From positions 60,165,354 through 60,229,353 of the forward strand of contig NC_065536.1 in NCBI RefSeq assembly GCF_932294415.1: a DNA stretch of 64,000 nt, given 5' to 3'. The DNA is from Quercus robur (lineage: Eukaryota; Streptophyta; Magnoliopsida; Fagales; Fagaceae). The position numbers were made by a program, and so were the translations under genes. This document shows, piece after piece, positions 1 through 11,301 of the stretch. A model generated the notes under the pieces. It did not search any database and was not told the origin of the DNA. It saw only the letters and a list, made by a program, of their open reading frames with translations. Every line of letters starts with the position of its first letter. Positions within the stretch are counted from its first letter, which is position 1.

Positions 1-747
1 AGTTTTATTATTTGATTAGTCAGTCTTGAGACATTTTGATTTAGTGCAGCAAATGATAATTACAATATTGTTTTTTTTTTTTTTTTTTTTAAGAATCCCG
101 TGCATCGCACGGGTTAGCGACTAGTTTAGAACTAAAATGGAACTTTGAGGATTTTATATAATTATCCTAAAAGATTTTAACCAGATATTGTCTTTGAATG
201 GGAGCTATCCTTTTCTTTTGGGTGTTTAATTTGATATTTGAAAATTCTCTTAGAATTTCGTCATGTTCAAGAAAATTACTTAAGAAAGCAATTTTTTGTG
301 CTTTGCCTTCTTCTGATATTTTCCATTGCTTTAGCAAATGCAAGGCATCTCCTTGAAGTGTAGTTCTAACATAATCAAGAAAAAAAAATTTTGTCCAGGT
401 AGATTTTTTTTTTTTTTTTTTTTGGAGAAAGGTCCAGGTAGTTTTATAGTTGGTCATCAATAGCTTTTGTTCGATCTTTAAAAGGTATATAACATACCGT
501 ATATTTGTTAGATCAAGGTAATGGAAGAAAGCATTCTCAAAAAATAAATAAATAAATAAGGTAATGTAAGAAATGCCTTTTTTTTTTTTTTTTTAAGCAG
601 CATAAGTACCACCTAGCAAAATAAGATTGGAAAGAATCTATTAAATTTTTGGTGGCAAGAAGGCGAGATCTCCAATGAGTGGCCAATGCTAAATTCCAAT
701 TAGTAGCATTCTGATTATTATTCGTGGATTTAAATGAGAACTTCCAA

Positions 748-783
<36 letters not shown>

Positions 784-972
784 TATATATATATTTTTTA
801 TGAATAAAAAAAAATGCTCATACAATGCAGTATTATTGTCCTATCCACTTGAACCCGAATTCTATGACTTGAAACCACCAAAGCTCTTGGGGCTATCTAT
901 GTAGGCATAGCATTTTAAACTAAAGAGCCACTACTCGAACCACAATCCTTGAACCAATATTCATTTTTGTCA
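1..972. other. AT-rich flank without a supported gene
   Basis: This stretch holds poly-T runs, an (AT)n microsatellite near 751-795 and simple A/T-rich DNA. A minus-strand open frame at about 230-400 reads like ordinary protein in its middle part (around residues 25-70), but it is flanked by poly-K from a poly-T tract and matches no family I recognise, so it is not called as a gene. Confidence 0.5.
97..125 (-). repeat. Hairpin-bearing ACTAGT terminal motif of an unassigned repeat
   Basis: On the minus strand the motif reads ACTAGTC, a short spacer, then CCCGTGC-GAT-GCACGGG, which is a 7-bp stem with a 3-nt loop. A near-identical block occurs on the plus strand at 36304-36332, and related ACTAGTC ends lie at 6779 and 18417. 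The recurrence and the sharp ACTAGT edge suggest the end of a dispersed element. I cannot assign a superfamily. Confidence 0.5.
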
Positions 973-2280
973 ATCACTTTATCAGTGGTTTTCATTTTTA
1001 AATGTGTTTCTTGAATGTGCGAACCAGGTCTTTACATATTTTGTTTTCTTCCTTCTTCTCTATACTTCAAATTTATTTATTTACTGACAAAATCTCTTAT
1101 ATAACTCAATTGGTTGATTACTTGTAATATTTTCAACATATATAACTATCGTGTGTTAAATTCTCATTTCCCCATTATAACTATCAAATTATTAAAAAAA
1201 AAAACATATATTTTTTTATAAAAAATTTATATATTTGCTAATAGTGACATCTTTGGTGGTATTGATATCTATAATTTAAATCTCACCTTCTCCATTCCCT
1301 ACTATCTATATATTAAAAATTTTATTTATTTACTTATGTATATTTTATAATAGGATAGAATTTACTTGCTTAAATTGGAGATAGCAATTAAGCAAAGAGC
1401 CATTAAAACTTTAATTGTCAAGAGTCTTGTCATTCAATGGTATAATATGATATTTTGAATGAAGACATGAAAGATTCAAATCCTCTCCATCCTCACATGA
1501 AAATATATATAAAAAAATAATAAAACTTTAATTACTTGAGTATTGATTTGATATAAATTATTTTCATGTGTAGAATGTAGTTACAGTTCCTTAGAAATAC
1601 ATTTACACTTTATTAGTGGTTTTCATTTTAAATACGTCTCTTGAATGTGTCAATAAATTCTTTTAGGGTCTGTTTGGATACCACTTATTACTGAAAATTG
1701 AAAACTGAAAACACTGTAGGAAAATAATTTTTAAATGTGTGAATAGTGTCATGGGACCCAGTTTTTTTAAAAATTGCTGAAATCCGTATTTGCGGGTTTC
1801 ATAAACAGTGCACGGGACCTACACAAAACACCAAATGCCAGCTTCAATGCAGACGCTGGTGTATCCAAACACTCACTTAGTGTTTTGTTTTTTCCTTCTT
1901 TATACTTTTAAATTTATTTATTTATTAATAGTGACATCTTTTATACATATGTGGTTTGAATCCCCACCTTTCTCTTTCTTGAGTTTCCTTACTATCAATC
2001 TATAAAAAAATTATTTATTTCAATTGAAGAGAGTAATTCAGCAAAAGACCCATTAAAACTTTAATCGTCAAGAATCTTATCATTTAATGGTACAATATTA
2101 TATTTTCAATGAAAACATGTAAGATTCAAATCCTTGTCCCCTTCACTTGAAAATGTATACAAAAAATTAAGACTTTAATTACTTGAGTATTAATTTTTTT
2201 TTAGCTTTGCTTGAGTATTAATTTGGTATAATACATTCTCATGCGTAAAATGTAGTTACAATTCCTTTGAAAAGATAATA
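973..2280. repeat. Diverged tandem duplication, two copies of about 630-670 bp
   Basis: Copy 1 (about 973-1605) and copy 2 (about 1606-2280) share the same ordered landmarks: a TTATCAGTGG / TTATTAGTGG start, a CTTGAATGTG block, an ATTTATTTATTTA block, a CCATTAAAACTTTAAT block and an AATGTAGTTAC end. Copy 2 contains a 211-bp MITE that copy 1 lacks at the homologous place. The copies differ by many substitutions and small indels, so the duplication is old. Confidence 0.7.
1666..1876. mobile_element. PIF/Harbinger-like (Tourist-type) MITE, 211 bp
   Basis: The ends are imperfect inverted repeats: GGGTCTGTTTGGATAC on the left and the complement of GTGAGTGTTTGGATAC on the right. They are flanked by TTA at 1663-1665 and TTA at 1877-1879, the usual 3-bp target duplication of this superfamily. 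It has no coding capacity. A sibling lies at 48465-48707. The empty homologous site in copy 1 of the surrounding tandem duplication supports the boundaries. Confidence 0.75.
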
Positions 2281-3182
2281 TTTAACTTCTTTTTCTTTTT
2301 TTTTCTTAGAATTTTTTTTTTTTGAGAAAAAAATATTGTTTGTACTGTATTATTTCATCCAGTTATAAGTTTGAATTTGATTAAGAATCTTATTAAGAAG
2401 TAAAAAGCCCTACCGGAAGCTGAGACTTTTTTAAAGATATCTAATATGCCTAGAAAGAAGTGATACTTTTTAAAAAGCTTATTCTTTTAGATAATAAACT
2501 GATTTTAATTGCATTTTTAAGTCACACTAAAGCTGAATCACCTCATGAAATTTTGGAATTAGAGGCCAAAGTTAAAATTTTTAATTGGTTGCTACGTAAT
2601 TGTTGTTCATGAAGAAACTGGAGGTACACAATTTTTTTTTAAAGCTACTCCAATTATTAAATTTTCATTACAAAAATACAGGGAAAAATAATCTTCAGCA
2701 AATAAATAGTTAAATAATAAATACGCCATTACTAAAACACCAACCTAAGGCCCCCATCTTCTTCAAAGTCCCCACACATATTCAAATCATGCCTCCAATA
2801 TTTAAAATCTTAACCAACCAAATTCATGGTGTAAAGCATCCCTATTTAATATATGTTTTAAAAGCCTAAAACAAATTCTTTATCATAAACAAATCTTAAA
2901 CACATCTCTCTCAGAGGCAGAAAAAGAAAGAATGAAAAGTTGACTAAGAGCAAGAATGAGCTGTGCTGTGTGTGCGCTCCACGACCACCTGTCCCTCTTT
3001 CAGAGCATCTCTCCAAATTTTTGCCCGTTTGGGGAGTGTACAGTACATTTTACCTTTTGTTATTTATTTTTTAAAATACACTTTTTATCTCATTTAAATA
3101 TTATTTCATCATTCATTTTTTATTCTTTTTTATGATATTTATTCTTCCTATATTCATTCCCAACAATTATATTTTTCAATGA
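2281..3182. other. Intergenic, no gene seen
   Basis: AT-rich DNA with poly-T tracts. No open frame, RNA gene or clear repeat boundary could be supported. Confidence 0.5.
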
Positions 3183-3366
3183 AAAATGTTATATCCACAA
3201 TATTTTTCGCAATACTTTCACAAAAATCACATCAAAATCTTATGTAGAAAGTTATTATTAATTCTAATTTAAATCCACCACTAAAATTATTTTTTTACTC
3301 ATCAATATTAGCTAATAACAATCTATTACTTAAAATTTATTGTGAAAATATTATGGTAGCATTTCT
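3183..3366. mobile_element. Short MITE-like element
   Basis: The ends are imperfectly inverted: AATGTTATATCCACAATATT near 3184 and the complement of AAATGCTACCATAATATTTT near 3366. The interior carries the recurring phrase around TCCACCACTAAAATTA, also present in the element at 5422-6314 and the remnant near 6410. It is non-coding. The exact target duplication is unclear because of the AT-rich flanks. Confidence 0.5.
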
Positions 3367-3708
3367 TAATTGCCTTTTCTTATTTTTTATATTATTTTTC
3401 CAAACTTAATTACATCCATATGTTTCTTTTCTTTTTTTTCTTTTTCTTTTTTCTCTTGGTTTTTTCTCCACCACACACTTATCCCATTCCCATCTCTATC
3501 TACCCTTCTTTTTCTTTTTCTAGTTCATTCCGGATCTCTCTTTCACTCTCTCCAACTCTCACATTCTTTCTCTAGCTCTCTCTACACTCTCTACAATGAT
3601 AAGAAATAGAGATTTTTGAGTGAAAAGATCAAGAATAGTTCTGTTGTTACCGTTGTGATTATTGAGTGAAAATTAAATATTTTAATCAGTTGTGATTATT
3701 GAGACTGA

Positions 3709-4383
3709 GGGTGCGTTTGTTTCGGAAGTAGGTTTCCAGAAAATATTTTACACCAATCGGCGTGTTTGGGTTGCCCCGGAAAATAATTTCCGTTGACTAT
3801 AAATCATGCCCCAAAACCCTGTAAAATATTTTACACTTGTATTTTACCTTCAATTGATTTCCACCCCAGGAAAATAGGAGAGAGAGAGAAGTAGCAAGAG
3901 CTCCAATTGCACATCCAAGCACCGGCGAGAGCTTCGATCGCACATCCAAGCACCGGCGAGTCATACCCCAACACCGGCGAGATCGTCGCACCCTAGCACC
4001 GCCTAGATCGTCACCACCCAAGACCGATCCATCCAAAACCGATCTCGTTCTTGACCCAAAGCTCATCGGTGCCGCCGTTCTTGACCGCCAATCTATCTCT
4101 TTTTCCCTCAACTGCCGGATTTGATGAATTTTTTTTTGTTGGGTTTTGTTTCTTTTGTGTTTATCTATTGAGAAATGATATTATATATTTGTTTGGAAGC
4201 TGAGAAAATGTGAGCAACAAGTAAAAAAAATGTGTTTTCTATAGTATTTTCAAGAATACAACCAAACACCAAAAAATATTTTTCAAAGCATTTTTTGAAA
4301 TGCAACCAAACACTTGAAAATATTTTCATTTCCCGAAAATATTTTACACCCGGAAAATATTTTACACTAAAACAAACGCAGCC
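3709..4383. mobile_element. PIF/Harbinger-like MITE, 675 bp
   Basis: The terminal repeats are GGGTGCGTTTGTTT and its near-complement AACAAACGCAGCC, flanked by TGA at 3706-3708 and 4384-4386. The subterminal regions repeat GAAAATATTTTACAC-type words near 3731, 3818, 4334 and 4351, in a pattern typical of transposase-binding subterminal repeats. A GC-richer core contains short tandem repeats (CAAGCACCGGCGAG). It belongs to the same family as the element in intron 5 of the galactosyltransferase gene (23636-24540). No transposase is encoded. Confidence 0.75.
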
Positions 4384-4386
4384 TGA

Positions 4387-5234
4387 ATTAATTCTTTTGC
4401 TCATGAACAAGTCTCTCTCTTTTCTCTTTTTTCTTTTTTTTTTTTCTTTCTGATTTCATTTGGTTTATGAGAAAAATTGTTTTCGTGTTTGGATTGTATT
4501 TTGCGTTTTGTAGCCATTGAGATAAAGAAGAGAGAAAGAGAGTGAGGAAGAAAGAGAAAAAAGTAATTTTTTATTCAACCAGGTAATATTTTAAGTGAGG
4601 ATATTGTTTAGAGGAGCTACAGTGATTGCTACAGTGCTCTCCATGTCTAAGAGCTACTGTAGCAAATCTAAAAAGGAATTTGGAGATGGAGAGGCTGTTG
4701 GAGGTGTTTTTTGGGGTGAACAGTGGCTTTTCTCTCCAAAATTTAGAGATAGCCAGCCTGCTGTGATGCTCTTATTTTCTTATGATATGATATATTCAAT
4801 TCCATTGAATCCAAAAAAAAAAAAAAAAAGATATATTCAATTCCATTTCTCGATGTGACTTGTGCAATCCGTGTGGGACTGTTTCTAGTATTAGTTATGT
4901 AAATAAATTTTAGTTCGTTGTGATATGCTCTTAATGTGATGTGCATTATGATAATGTGACATTAAGATTTTTAGTTTATTTTATTTTTTTTAACATTATC
5001 ATAATTTAAAATTATATAATCTCATCACCTTTCTAAATAATGTAATGTTGTATTCTTATATTAAGATTACAATAACGTAATAGTACAACGTAATGTAACA
5101 TCACGGCAAGCCAAACGCCCCCATAAGAATTTTTTTTTTTTTTTTTTTTGAGGGGGACCCTCATAAGGTTTTGTTCTAAAATGTTTTCTGCAAAGATTTT
5201 TCAGAGAAGTTAATTATTTTTAGTATCTGATTAT
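4387..5234. other. Intergenic, no gene seen
   Basis: AT-rich DNA with several homopolymer runs. Near 5155-5226 it leads into the hAT element's 8-bp target copy. Short open frames here look like chance frames. Confidence 0.5.
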
Positions 5235-5421
5235 CAGTGCCGTCTCTATATATAAAGCAACTGATGCAGTCACCTAAGGCCCCAAGTAGAAAAAAGGCCC
5301 CCAAATTTTAATCAATAGGGTTTAAAAAAAATATTATAATAGTATTAATTAAGTCCAAGTATTAGCCAATGAATAAAATAATATTTTTTTATCAAATGAA
5401 AAAAAAAAAAAAGAAAAAAAA

Positions 5422-6314
5422 ATGTTACGTCCACGTCATTTTTCACAACACTTTCAAAATAAATCCTAAGAGAAAGGTTGTTACAAGGCATTATTAATGA
5501 TAAAAAATTAATTTCAGTGATGAGTTCAAATTAGAACTGTGGGGCCAGAGAATTTGTGGTCCCGGCCCACTTTCCATTAGGGCCCAAGGCCCGCGCGAGG
5601 AGAGTAGTTGCCGAGGATGACCAAATAGCCTAGAGATGCAGCCAAGGATGACCCTGTCCTCGGCATCCCAAGGCCTAAAAGGGAAAAACGACACGTTATC
5701 AAAGGCAACCTCCAAAGCGCTCCCAGAAGGAAAGGCGAGTAGAATGGGACTCGCACGGGGGTACAGTGTGGGAGTAGTTTAAGGAAAAGACGTCACCTCC
5801 GCATTGAATGCGCCAACAAACGTCCTAGCCACATTGATGGGAAAAGACCCCTGAATAGTGTGGCTTCAGTTATTGCAACTAACAGAAAGTGGGGGGGGGG
5901 GGAGACGATTGATGGGACAGGCACTCGAGTAGTTATCTGCCTGATCGACAGATGGAAGGTCAAGATCAACTGAGAAGGGCTATATAATGTAAGGATTCAT
6001 GCGCCAAAAAGTGGGGGCGAAAATAATTGTATCCAGAAAGTGAAAGGAATAATAAAAACATTAAGTTCAATGGACAAGATCCATGGACAAACTTAGTTCA
6101 CCTCAGTGCGTCCACCTTGAACACCATGACTAACCTTTGTCCGGTGACCAAGGTCTAGCCTTTCAGCCCACGCTCTACAAATTTTATTGTTTGGGCCTTT
6201 AACGTACGAACCTAATACCAGTTTGGGGTCGTTACAAATTGAGTCCTTACAAGAACCAATAACAAATTAACACCTAAGATTTGTTATGAAAATATTGTGA
6301 ATATAACACTTCTA
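5422..6314. mobile_element. MITE-like insertion inside the hAT element
   Basis: Inverted ends resemble those of the element at 3183-3366: AAATGTTACGTCCACGTCAT on the left and the complement of AGTGTTATATTCACAATATT on the right. It is interrupted by the solo LTR at 5538-6236, so its own sequence is only about 190 bp. A further related remnant follows at about 6340-6500. Boundaries are approximate. Confidence 0.5.
5538..6236 (+). mobile_element. Solo LTR, Ty3/gypsy Tat-like
   Basis: A GC-richer 699-bp block starts TGTGGGGCC and ends GTCGTTACA, the usual TG...CA LTR ends. Its first 30 bases resemble the LTR start of the Tat element at 7.3-18 kb (TGTGGGGACCGGCCC in that element's own direction). 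It has a TATA-like CTATATAAT near 5981. No internal region, primer site or second LTR is present, so it is a solo-LTR fossil. A clean 5-bp target duplication could not be found, which could mean decay or recombination between different copies. Confidence 0.7.
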
Positions 6315-6664
6315 AAAACCAAAAAAAAAGAGCAATACAAAAAAAAAACAACATTTTTCACAAATTGAGTTGACAAACTTTTACTAGTTTTTATCTAAGT
6401 CCACCACTAACATTACTTTTTTACTTATCACTATTAAATTATCAATCTGTCACATTAATAGGTGTGAAAAGTTTTGTCAAATTTTTTGTCTCTAGACTTT
6501 CAAAAAAAAATCTACATGGTTCATGTTAATTAGTGGTAATTTTGCATCTAAAATAAGATAGTTGAATTTAAATTTTTTTAAAATCATATTTAAATATATA
6601 AAAGGCCTCAATTTCAGTTTTTGCCTTAGGCCCCCAAATACATTAAGCCACCCCTGCTGATTAT

Positions 6665-7180
6665 GTATTTTGAAAATATTTTCATGTATTAGATTAAGGG
6701 TGAAAATACTGTAAAAATGATGTTGGATTACATATGTTTTTAAGGTTCACAATTTTACACGTCAATATATATATATACACTAGTCTTATCACACACGCTT
6801 TACACGTGCAATGAGACTCTAAGAATTGTAGGGTTTTTTTTTTTTTTTTTAATAGGAACTTTTTTTTTTTTTTGAGAGGAACTTGGGGTAGTTTATTTTT
6901 TATTTTTAGAACATGGTGAAGTTTTTTTATAGGAACATAGGGGTATAGTTTTGGTTGTGTACATGGGGTAGTGGGAAGCTTTATAGAACATGGGGTAGTT
7001 TTATAAATATGGGTAGTTTTTTTTTTTTATCAATTTACGATTTTAACCTCATTTTTATGTTTTAGGAATAAGGATATGTTAATTAAATTAGAGGTATTTT
7101 TGAAGTAAAAAAGATAATAACTAACTTTCTAAATCCTCTTAATAAATAGAAGATATATATTATATAAAAATAAAAAACTA
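6665..7180. other. AT-rich stretch, no gene
   Basis: Poly-T tracts and repeated GGGGTAGTTT-like phrases (about 6890-7020). It includes the ACTAGTC end at 6779 of an unassigned element. Confidence 0.4.
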
Positions 7181-7329
7181 TTAATAATTATCATAATTAT
7201 ATATTTAATAGTTTTATATAAAAATAAAATCATAATAATACCTATTAATAACTATTATAATTATTAAATTTCATATTTAATATTGGACATACAATACAAT
7301 CAAAATAGATAAAATAAAATAAAAAACTA
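7181..7329. repeat. 149-bp tandem repeat unit, first copy
   Basis: The phrase TTAATAATTATCATAATTAT at 7181 restarts at 7330 and continues on the far side of the Tat element at 17984-18107 with the same order of words, through ATTGGACATACAA. The pre-insertion locus was therefore a two-copy tandem repeat of about 149 bp, and the retrotransposon landed five bases into the second copy. Confidence 0.75.
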
Positions 7330-7334
7330 TTAAT

Positions 7335-8021
7335 TGTAGGAGAACAATTTGGTAGCTCAATCCTTGTTGCTCAAGTCTTGGTCCAAAAGGTCCCACACAA
7401 TGAATTTTTGTAGAGTATGGGTTGAAGAACTCGGTTTCAGTTGGTTTAAACAGTTTGATGCATGGGTTCAGGGAATACCTAAACAAGAACAAAAATGCCA
7501 ACTTGATTAATAGATACTGATCAATGCAGTTTGGCTTCTCTACAGTATTCTCTCCCTCTCTTTTTTTTACCGTCCCCTTTCTTGGGGGACTTTTACATAT
7601 TATATAGGCCCTTTCATATCATCTGGGCTTTACACTTGTTGATCATCCAAACCCCCACTTGAGCACCTGTCCCATCAGACACCCCTCTCAATTCTTTGTG
7701 AGTTGCGGTAGCCAAGGTAGCACTGTTCAGGGGTATTCTCCTCATTAATGCGGCCAGGATAGTAGTTGTAATGAATTTAATGTGGTGGTGACAGCCTTTG
7801 CTGAGATATTTTGGGTTTCCTTCCATTTTACGTATTGGGAAGATTAATTGTAGTGGCTAGGATGTACTTTTGCTTTGGAATTTGCAGTATCCGAGGAGAA
7901 ATTACTCCTCGGACATATTCTCTTTCCCCCAGTGGGCCTGAATAAGGATTGCTTGGGCCACGCTGACTCCTTGGACGGGCCTAGGGCCCAGCCAGCCTGT
8001 TATTTTGGGCCGGTCCCCACA
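7335..8021 (-). repeat. 3' LTR of the Tat element
   Basis: 687 bp, the same length as the partner at 17292-17978 and about 96% identical by eye. In element direction it begins TGTGGGGACC and ends TTCTCCTACA. Confidence 0.92.
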
Positions 8022-8041
8022 ATAGCCCCTCAAAACTCTGG
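8022..8041 (-). other. Polypurine tract of the Tat element
   Basis: Read on the minus strand the 20 bases next to the 3' LTR include GAGTTTTGAGGGGCTAT, a purine-rich plus-strand primer site in the expected position. Confidence 0.7.
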
Positions 8042-8260
8042 TTTTTGATCTCCTTCCGAGGAGAAAAACGGGGTTTTGATATTACAAAGAATAGAATTAA
8101 TTAGCTCCTGATTCACACGTGTAGGGGCAGTTACTTTTGACGCGCTACAATTTACGAGGCGCAATTATTTACTCCAAGCGGCTTTATGTCTCCCTTATCC
8201 AACGGCTGACATTCTTTCCAGAATTTTTGAGCGGGAGTGATTTCCTTTTTTCCCCCTGGC

Positions 8261-8269
8261 TATATAAAG
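8261..8269 (+). promoter_or_regulatory. Candidate TATA box for the antisense extra gene
   Basis: TATATAAAG stands about 265 bases upstream of the first ATG (8530) of the plus-strand extra gene, within the Tat element just inside its 3' LTR. Spacing to a transcription start is plausible, but no start is proven. Confidence 0.35.
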
Positions 8270-8529
8270 CCCTAAAGAGACTTGTTTTTCTTTTTTACTA
8301 GCACATAAGAAGTCCAGAGAACTCCAGTGCCCAGAGATTCAAGAACGTTTCCGACCTTCACATTTTTGTAGTTGTTTCTGCGAAACGTCCTTCCTCGAGA
8401 AGATTTCCAAGCGTCTTGGTGATTGTTTGTGAGGACACCCGTAAGTTCTGCTTGCTTTGTTGCTTCAAATTTCTCCTCGGCTCTCAATTTTCATCTCGGT
8501 TTTCTTTCTGTCCCTCCAGTTTAGCTTAG

Positions 8530-10987
8530 ATGGGTAGATTCAAGGATCTAGTAGATACCCCGGCTGCCATGAAGGCCTTTAGGGCAAAATATCATATCCC
8601 ACCGGGTGTGGTTCTGCAGTATTGTCCCCCAGAGGGAATATTAACAGATAGAGATGTGGGTTAAGTCGTCATTCCCATGATTGCTTTTATAGAAGGGGGA
8701 ATGACACTTCCCATGCGTAGGATCACCCGGGACTACTTGTACCACCATAGGTTGACACCGCATCAGTGCGCTCCAAACATGTTCAGAATATTAGGCTGCG
8801 TAGATGTTCTGAACGAGCGGATGGGTCTAGGCCTTACCTGGCATGATGTGGTTCATCTGTACGAGTGCCATTACATCGAGAAGGGGAGGTATTATCTTAA
8901 ATCTCGGTCCGAGGTCGTTAGGCTAATCTCCTGCCTCCCCATATCCAATAAGACTATGAAGGATGATTTCCTCATTGTCTCAGGAGAGTGGAGTGATGGT
9001 TTTCATTGTCCAACTCGGGCAGGAATTCCAGGTGCGGCGCCTTTAGGGCCAATCCTTTAGGGAGGGGGCTTAGCTCTTTGGAGTCATTCCCTTTTTTGCT
9101 TAAGAATAAAAAAAAAAAAAATTATAACTTAACTCTAATCTCCTTCTCGGCTATTTTACAGATAGAGCTCAAGTTGCTCCTAAGCTGAGCCACGTAAACG
9201 TTCAGGCCTTGAACTATCTTTTGAGGTTAGAAATCTATGTTACCGAGGACGGGCAGCTACGCGTGGCTCATTTGGTTTTGGGCTACCAACCCCTAACCCG
9301 CTCTTTCCAAGCCATTGGCCACGCCATAAGACCTGGTAGTCCAAGGTTAGATAGGATTGACGTATCCAAGCCCAAGTTTTTGGCCCGACAAGATCTCAAG
9401 CCTGTCGTGTTACCTGGCGTTCGGAATCCTCCACCAGTTGCACAATTGCCTCCACTAGACAATCTTGAGGTTACTGTGCCAACTGAAGGAGAGACTGAAT
9501 CATCTCGTCTTTCTCTTGAGGAGGAGATAGACGAATTCTATTTCGAACAGGAGATTCCCAAAGCTCCTTTGATTGAGCTTTCAGACCCTAAGGGAGAGCA
9601 TGATTGAAATTCTGTGGCCGGCGCCCCAATCATTATAAACTGCTCGGACTCGGACGAGAAAGTAGATAATATGGCCTTCGGCAAAGGAAAAAGCCTTCGA
9701 GAGTTGATGGCTACCCGAGGAAAGGGTCAATCATCAAAGGCGCCAGCTCAGTCGCAGACCCTTGTTCTTCCTCCAGTTGCCCCTTAACCCCCTTCTGATC
9801 TCGGCCTCAAGGTTAACCCGGACCTAAAGAAGAAAAGGCCGGTTGAAACCCCTAACGAAGGCGAGGTGGTCCCCCGCCCGGATAAGCAACAAAAAACCAC
9901 CCGAGGGCAGAAGAATAAAAGAGCTTCTTCCTTAGAAAGCTGGGAGGAAGAGAACCGGGCCGAAGTGCGTGTTCATCCTTGCACTTGGAGCCCGAAGCTC
10001 GAGGTAGACGAGGTCACCATTCCCTACACTGCCTCAGTCCGAGAATACAACAGAGGCAGAGTAGGATACATAGCTGAGGCCCTAGAGCAGCCAGTGCTCC
10101 TTCCTCGAGACATGGAGGCCTACAGGCGATTCTCTCAGCCTGAGCTCTTTCTATCCCTCAAGAGGGATCTTGCAATGGTAAAGTGACTCTTCTAGCCCTT
10201 GATAAAATCATCAAACCTTGTCACATTCTGAGATATCGTTTTGTTGTTTTGTGGGCAGATTACTCAGCAAGTGTTTGTGGCCGAGGAGTACTGCCGCAAC
10301 AACCGTAATTTGGCTGAAGCTGAGACTCAATCTCGTGCTGAGGTGGGGAAATCTGTAAGGTCCCTCAAGCAGGAGAATTTTGAACTCTCGGAGAAATTCA
10401 AAGAGTCGGAGAAAGCCTGCAAGAGCGCCCTGGCCGGACTAAAGAATGTTGAAACCCAAGCCAAGGACCAGCGCCAAAAATTGTTCGTGACCGAGACCAG
10501 CCTTGCCACTGAAAAGCAAACAGTGTTGGATCTCAAGGCCGCGCTACAGAAAGCTAAGGAGGAGGTTCGGCTGGCTAAAGAAGAGGCTCAGCTAGCTCGG
10601 GAAGCGGCCGAGGCTGAAAAGAAAGCTTCTTATCAGCTTGGGGCGGAGGAGACTGAAGCCAGGTTCTCTGAGGAGCTTCCAGAGGTATGCAGGGATTACT
10701 GCAGCATCTCATGGGCTCATGCCCTTGATGCTGTAGGGGTTTTCGCAGACTAGGCCTTGAGGTTGCCCGAGAAGGTCTCCTTCCCTCCTGAGATCCGAGA
10801 GATCCCTGACGGCGCCCCCGAAGCTTCTGAGCAGGCCCTGGTTATTCCTGATGCCATCCCTTTACTTGATAAGGCCAAGGGTCCTGCCAAGGAGTTCGTC
10901 TCCGAGGGTCTTGGGGCAGATTCCCAAGCCAAAGAGGTTCCTCCTCCTCAGCCAGAGCAGAAAGAGGATCCTCCTGCTGAGGCTTAG
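8530..10987 (+). pseudogene. Antisense extra gene of the Tat element (Transposase_28-like, broken)
   Basis: A plus-strand coding series runs opposite to gag-pol between the 3' LTR and the integrase. The first part (about 8.53-9.05 kb) has the plant 'putative gypsy type transposon' domain look, with MRRITRDYLYHHRLTPHQ and the GRYYLKSRSEVVRLI block. The middle part is charged and proline-rich. The part from 10.26 to 10.68 kb is a strong heptad-like coiled coil rich in E, K, A and L. It ends in a proline/glutamate-rich tail. A GT...AG intron-like stretch (about 10178-10258) separates two coding segments, so the gene was probably spliced. Codon use is GC-richer than the flanking host DNA. The copy is broken. 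Its function in the element is unknown. Tat relatives are known to carry extra ORFs here, some antisense. Confidence 0.7.
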
Positions 10988-11301
10988 CTTCTAGGGTTTT
11001 TATTACTGTATTTTCTTTAAAACGGGAGTTGTCTTATTTTTGTTCTTTTGTAAAGACTTCCCCTTGTATTGATCTCGGCTTATTAATATAGAATGTTCTT
11101 TTTTCCATTCTCCTTTGGTACTTATGGCTGATGTTGATATAACTTTATTATTTTGTTCAAAGTTAATACTGTTCCTCTAGTTAATGTTCGCAACAATATG
11201 AACAAATATAAATGAATAAGAAAAGATAGTGCCATGCGGCGAACTTAGAACAATAGATGCCACTAAACTACGAACGTACCTTAAAATCGCACAGGAGTTC
11301 T

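Larger units (their letters stand above)
5235..6656. mobile_element. Non-autonomous hAT element, nested host
   Basis: The left end CAGTGCCGTC and right end CCACCCCTG fit hAT termini (CAGNG...CNCTG). The element is flanked by a perfect 8-bp target duplication CTGATTAT at 5227-5234 and 6657-6664. GGCCCC-rich subterminal blocks (CCTAAGGCCCC and GCCTTAGGCCCCC) face each other. No transposase frame is seen. About 0.5 kb of the element remains once the inner insertions are subtracted. Confidence 0.8.

Noticed and set aside
3797-4111. Arg/Ser/Gly-rich open frame as a gene
   Set aside because: It lies inside a MITE with clear ends and target duplication; the frame follows the GC-rich tandem core.
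8530-10987. Plus-strand frames as a resident host gene
   Set aside because: They lie wholly between the LTRs of one element with a perfect target duplication, and match the extra-gene position of Tat elements.
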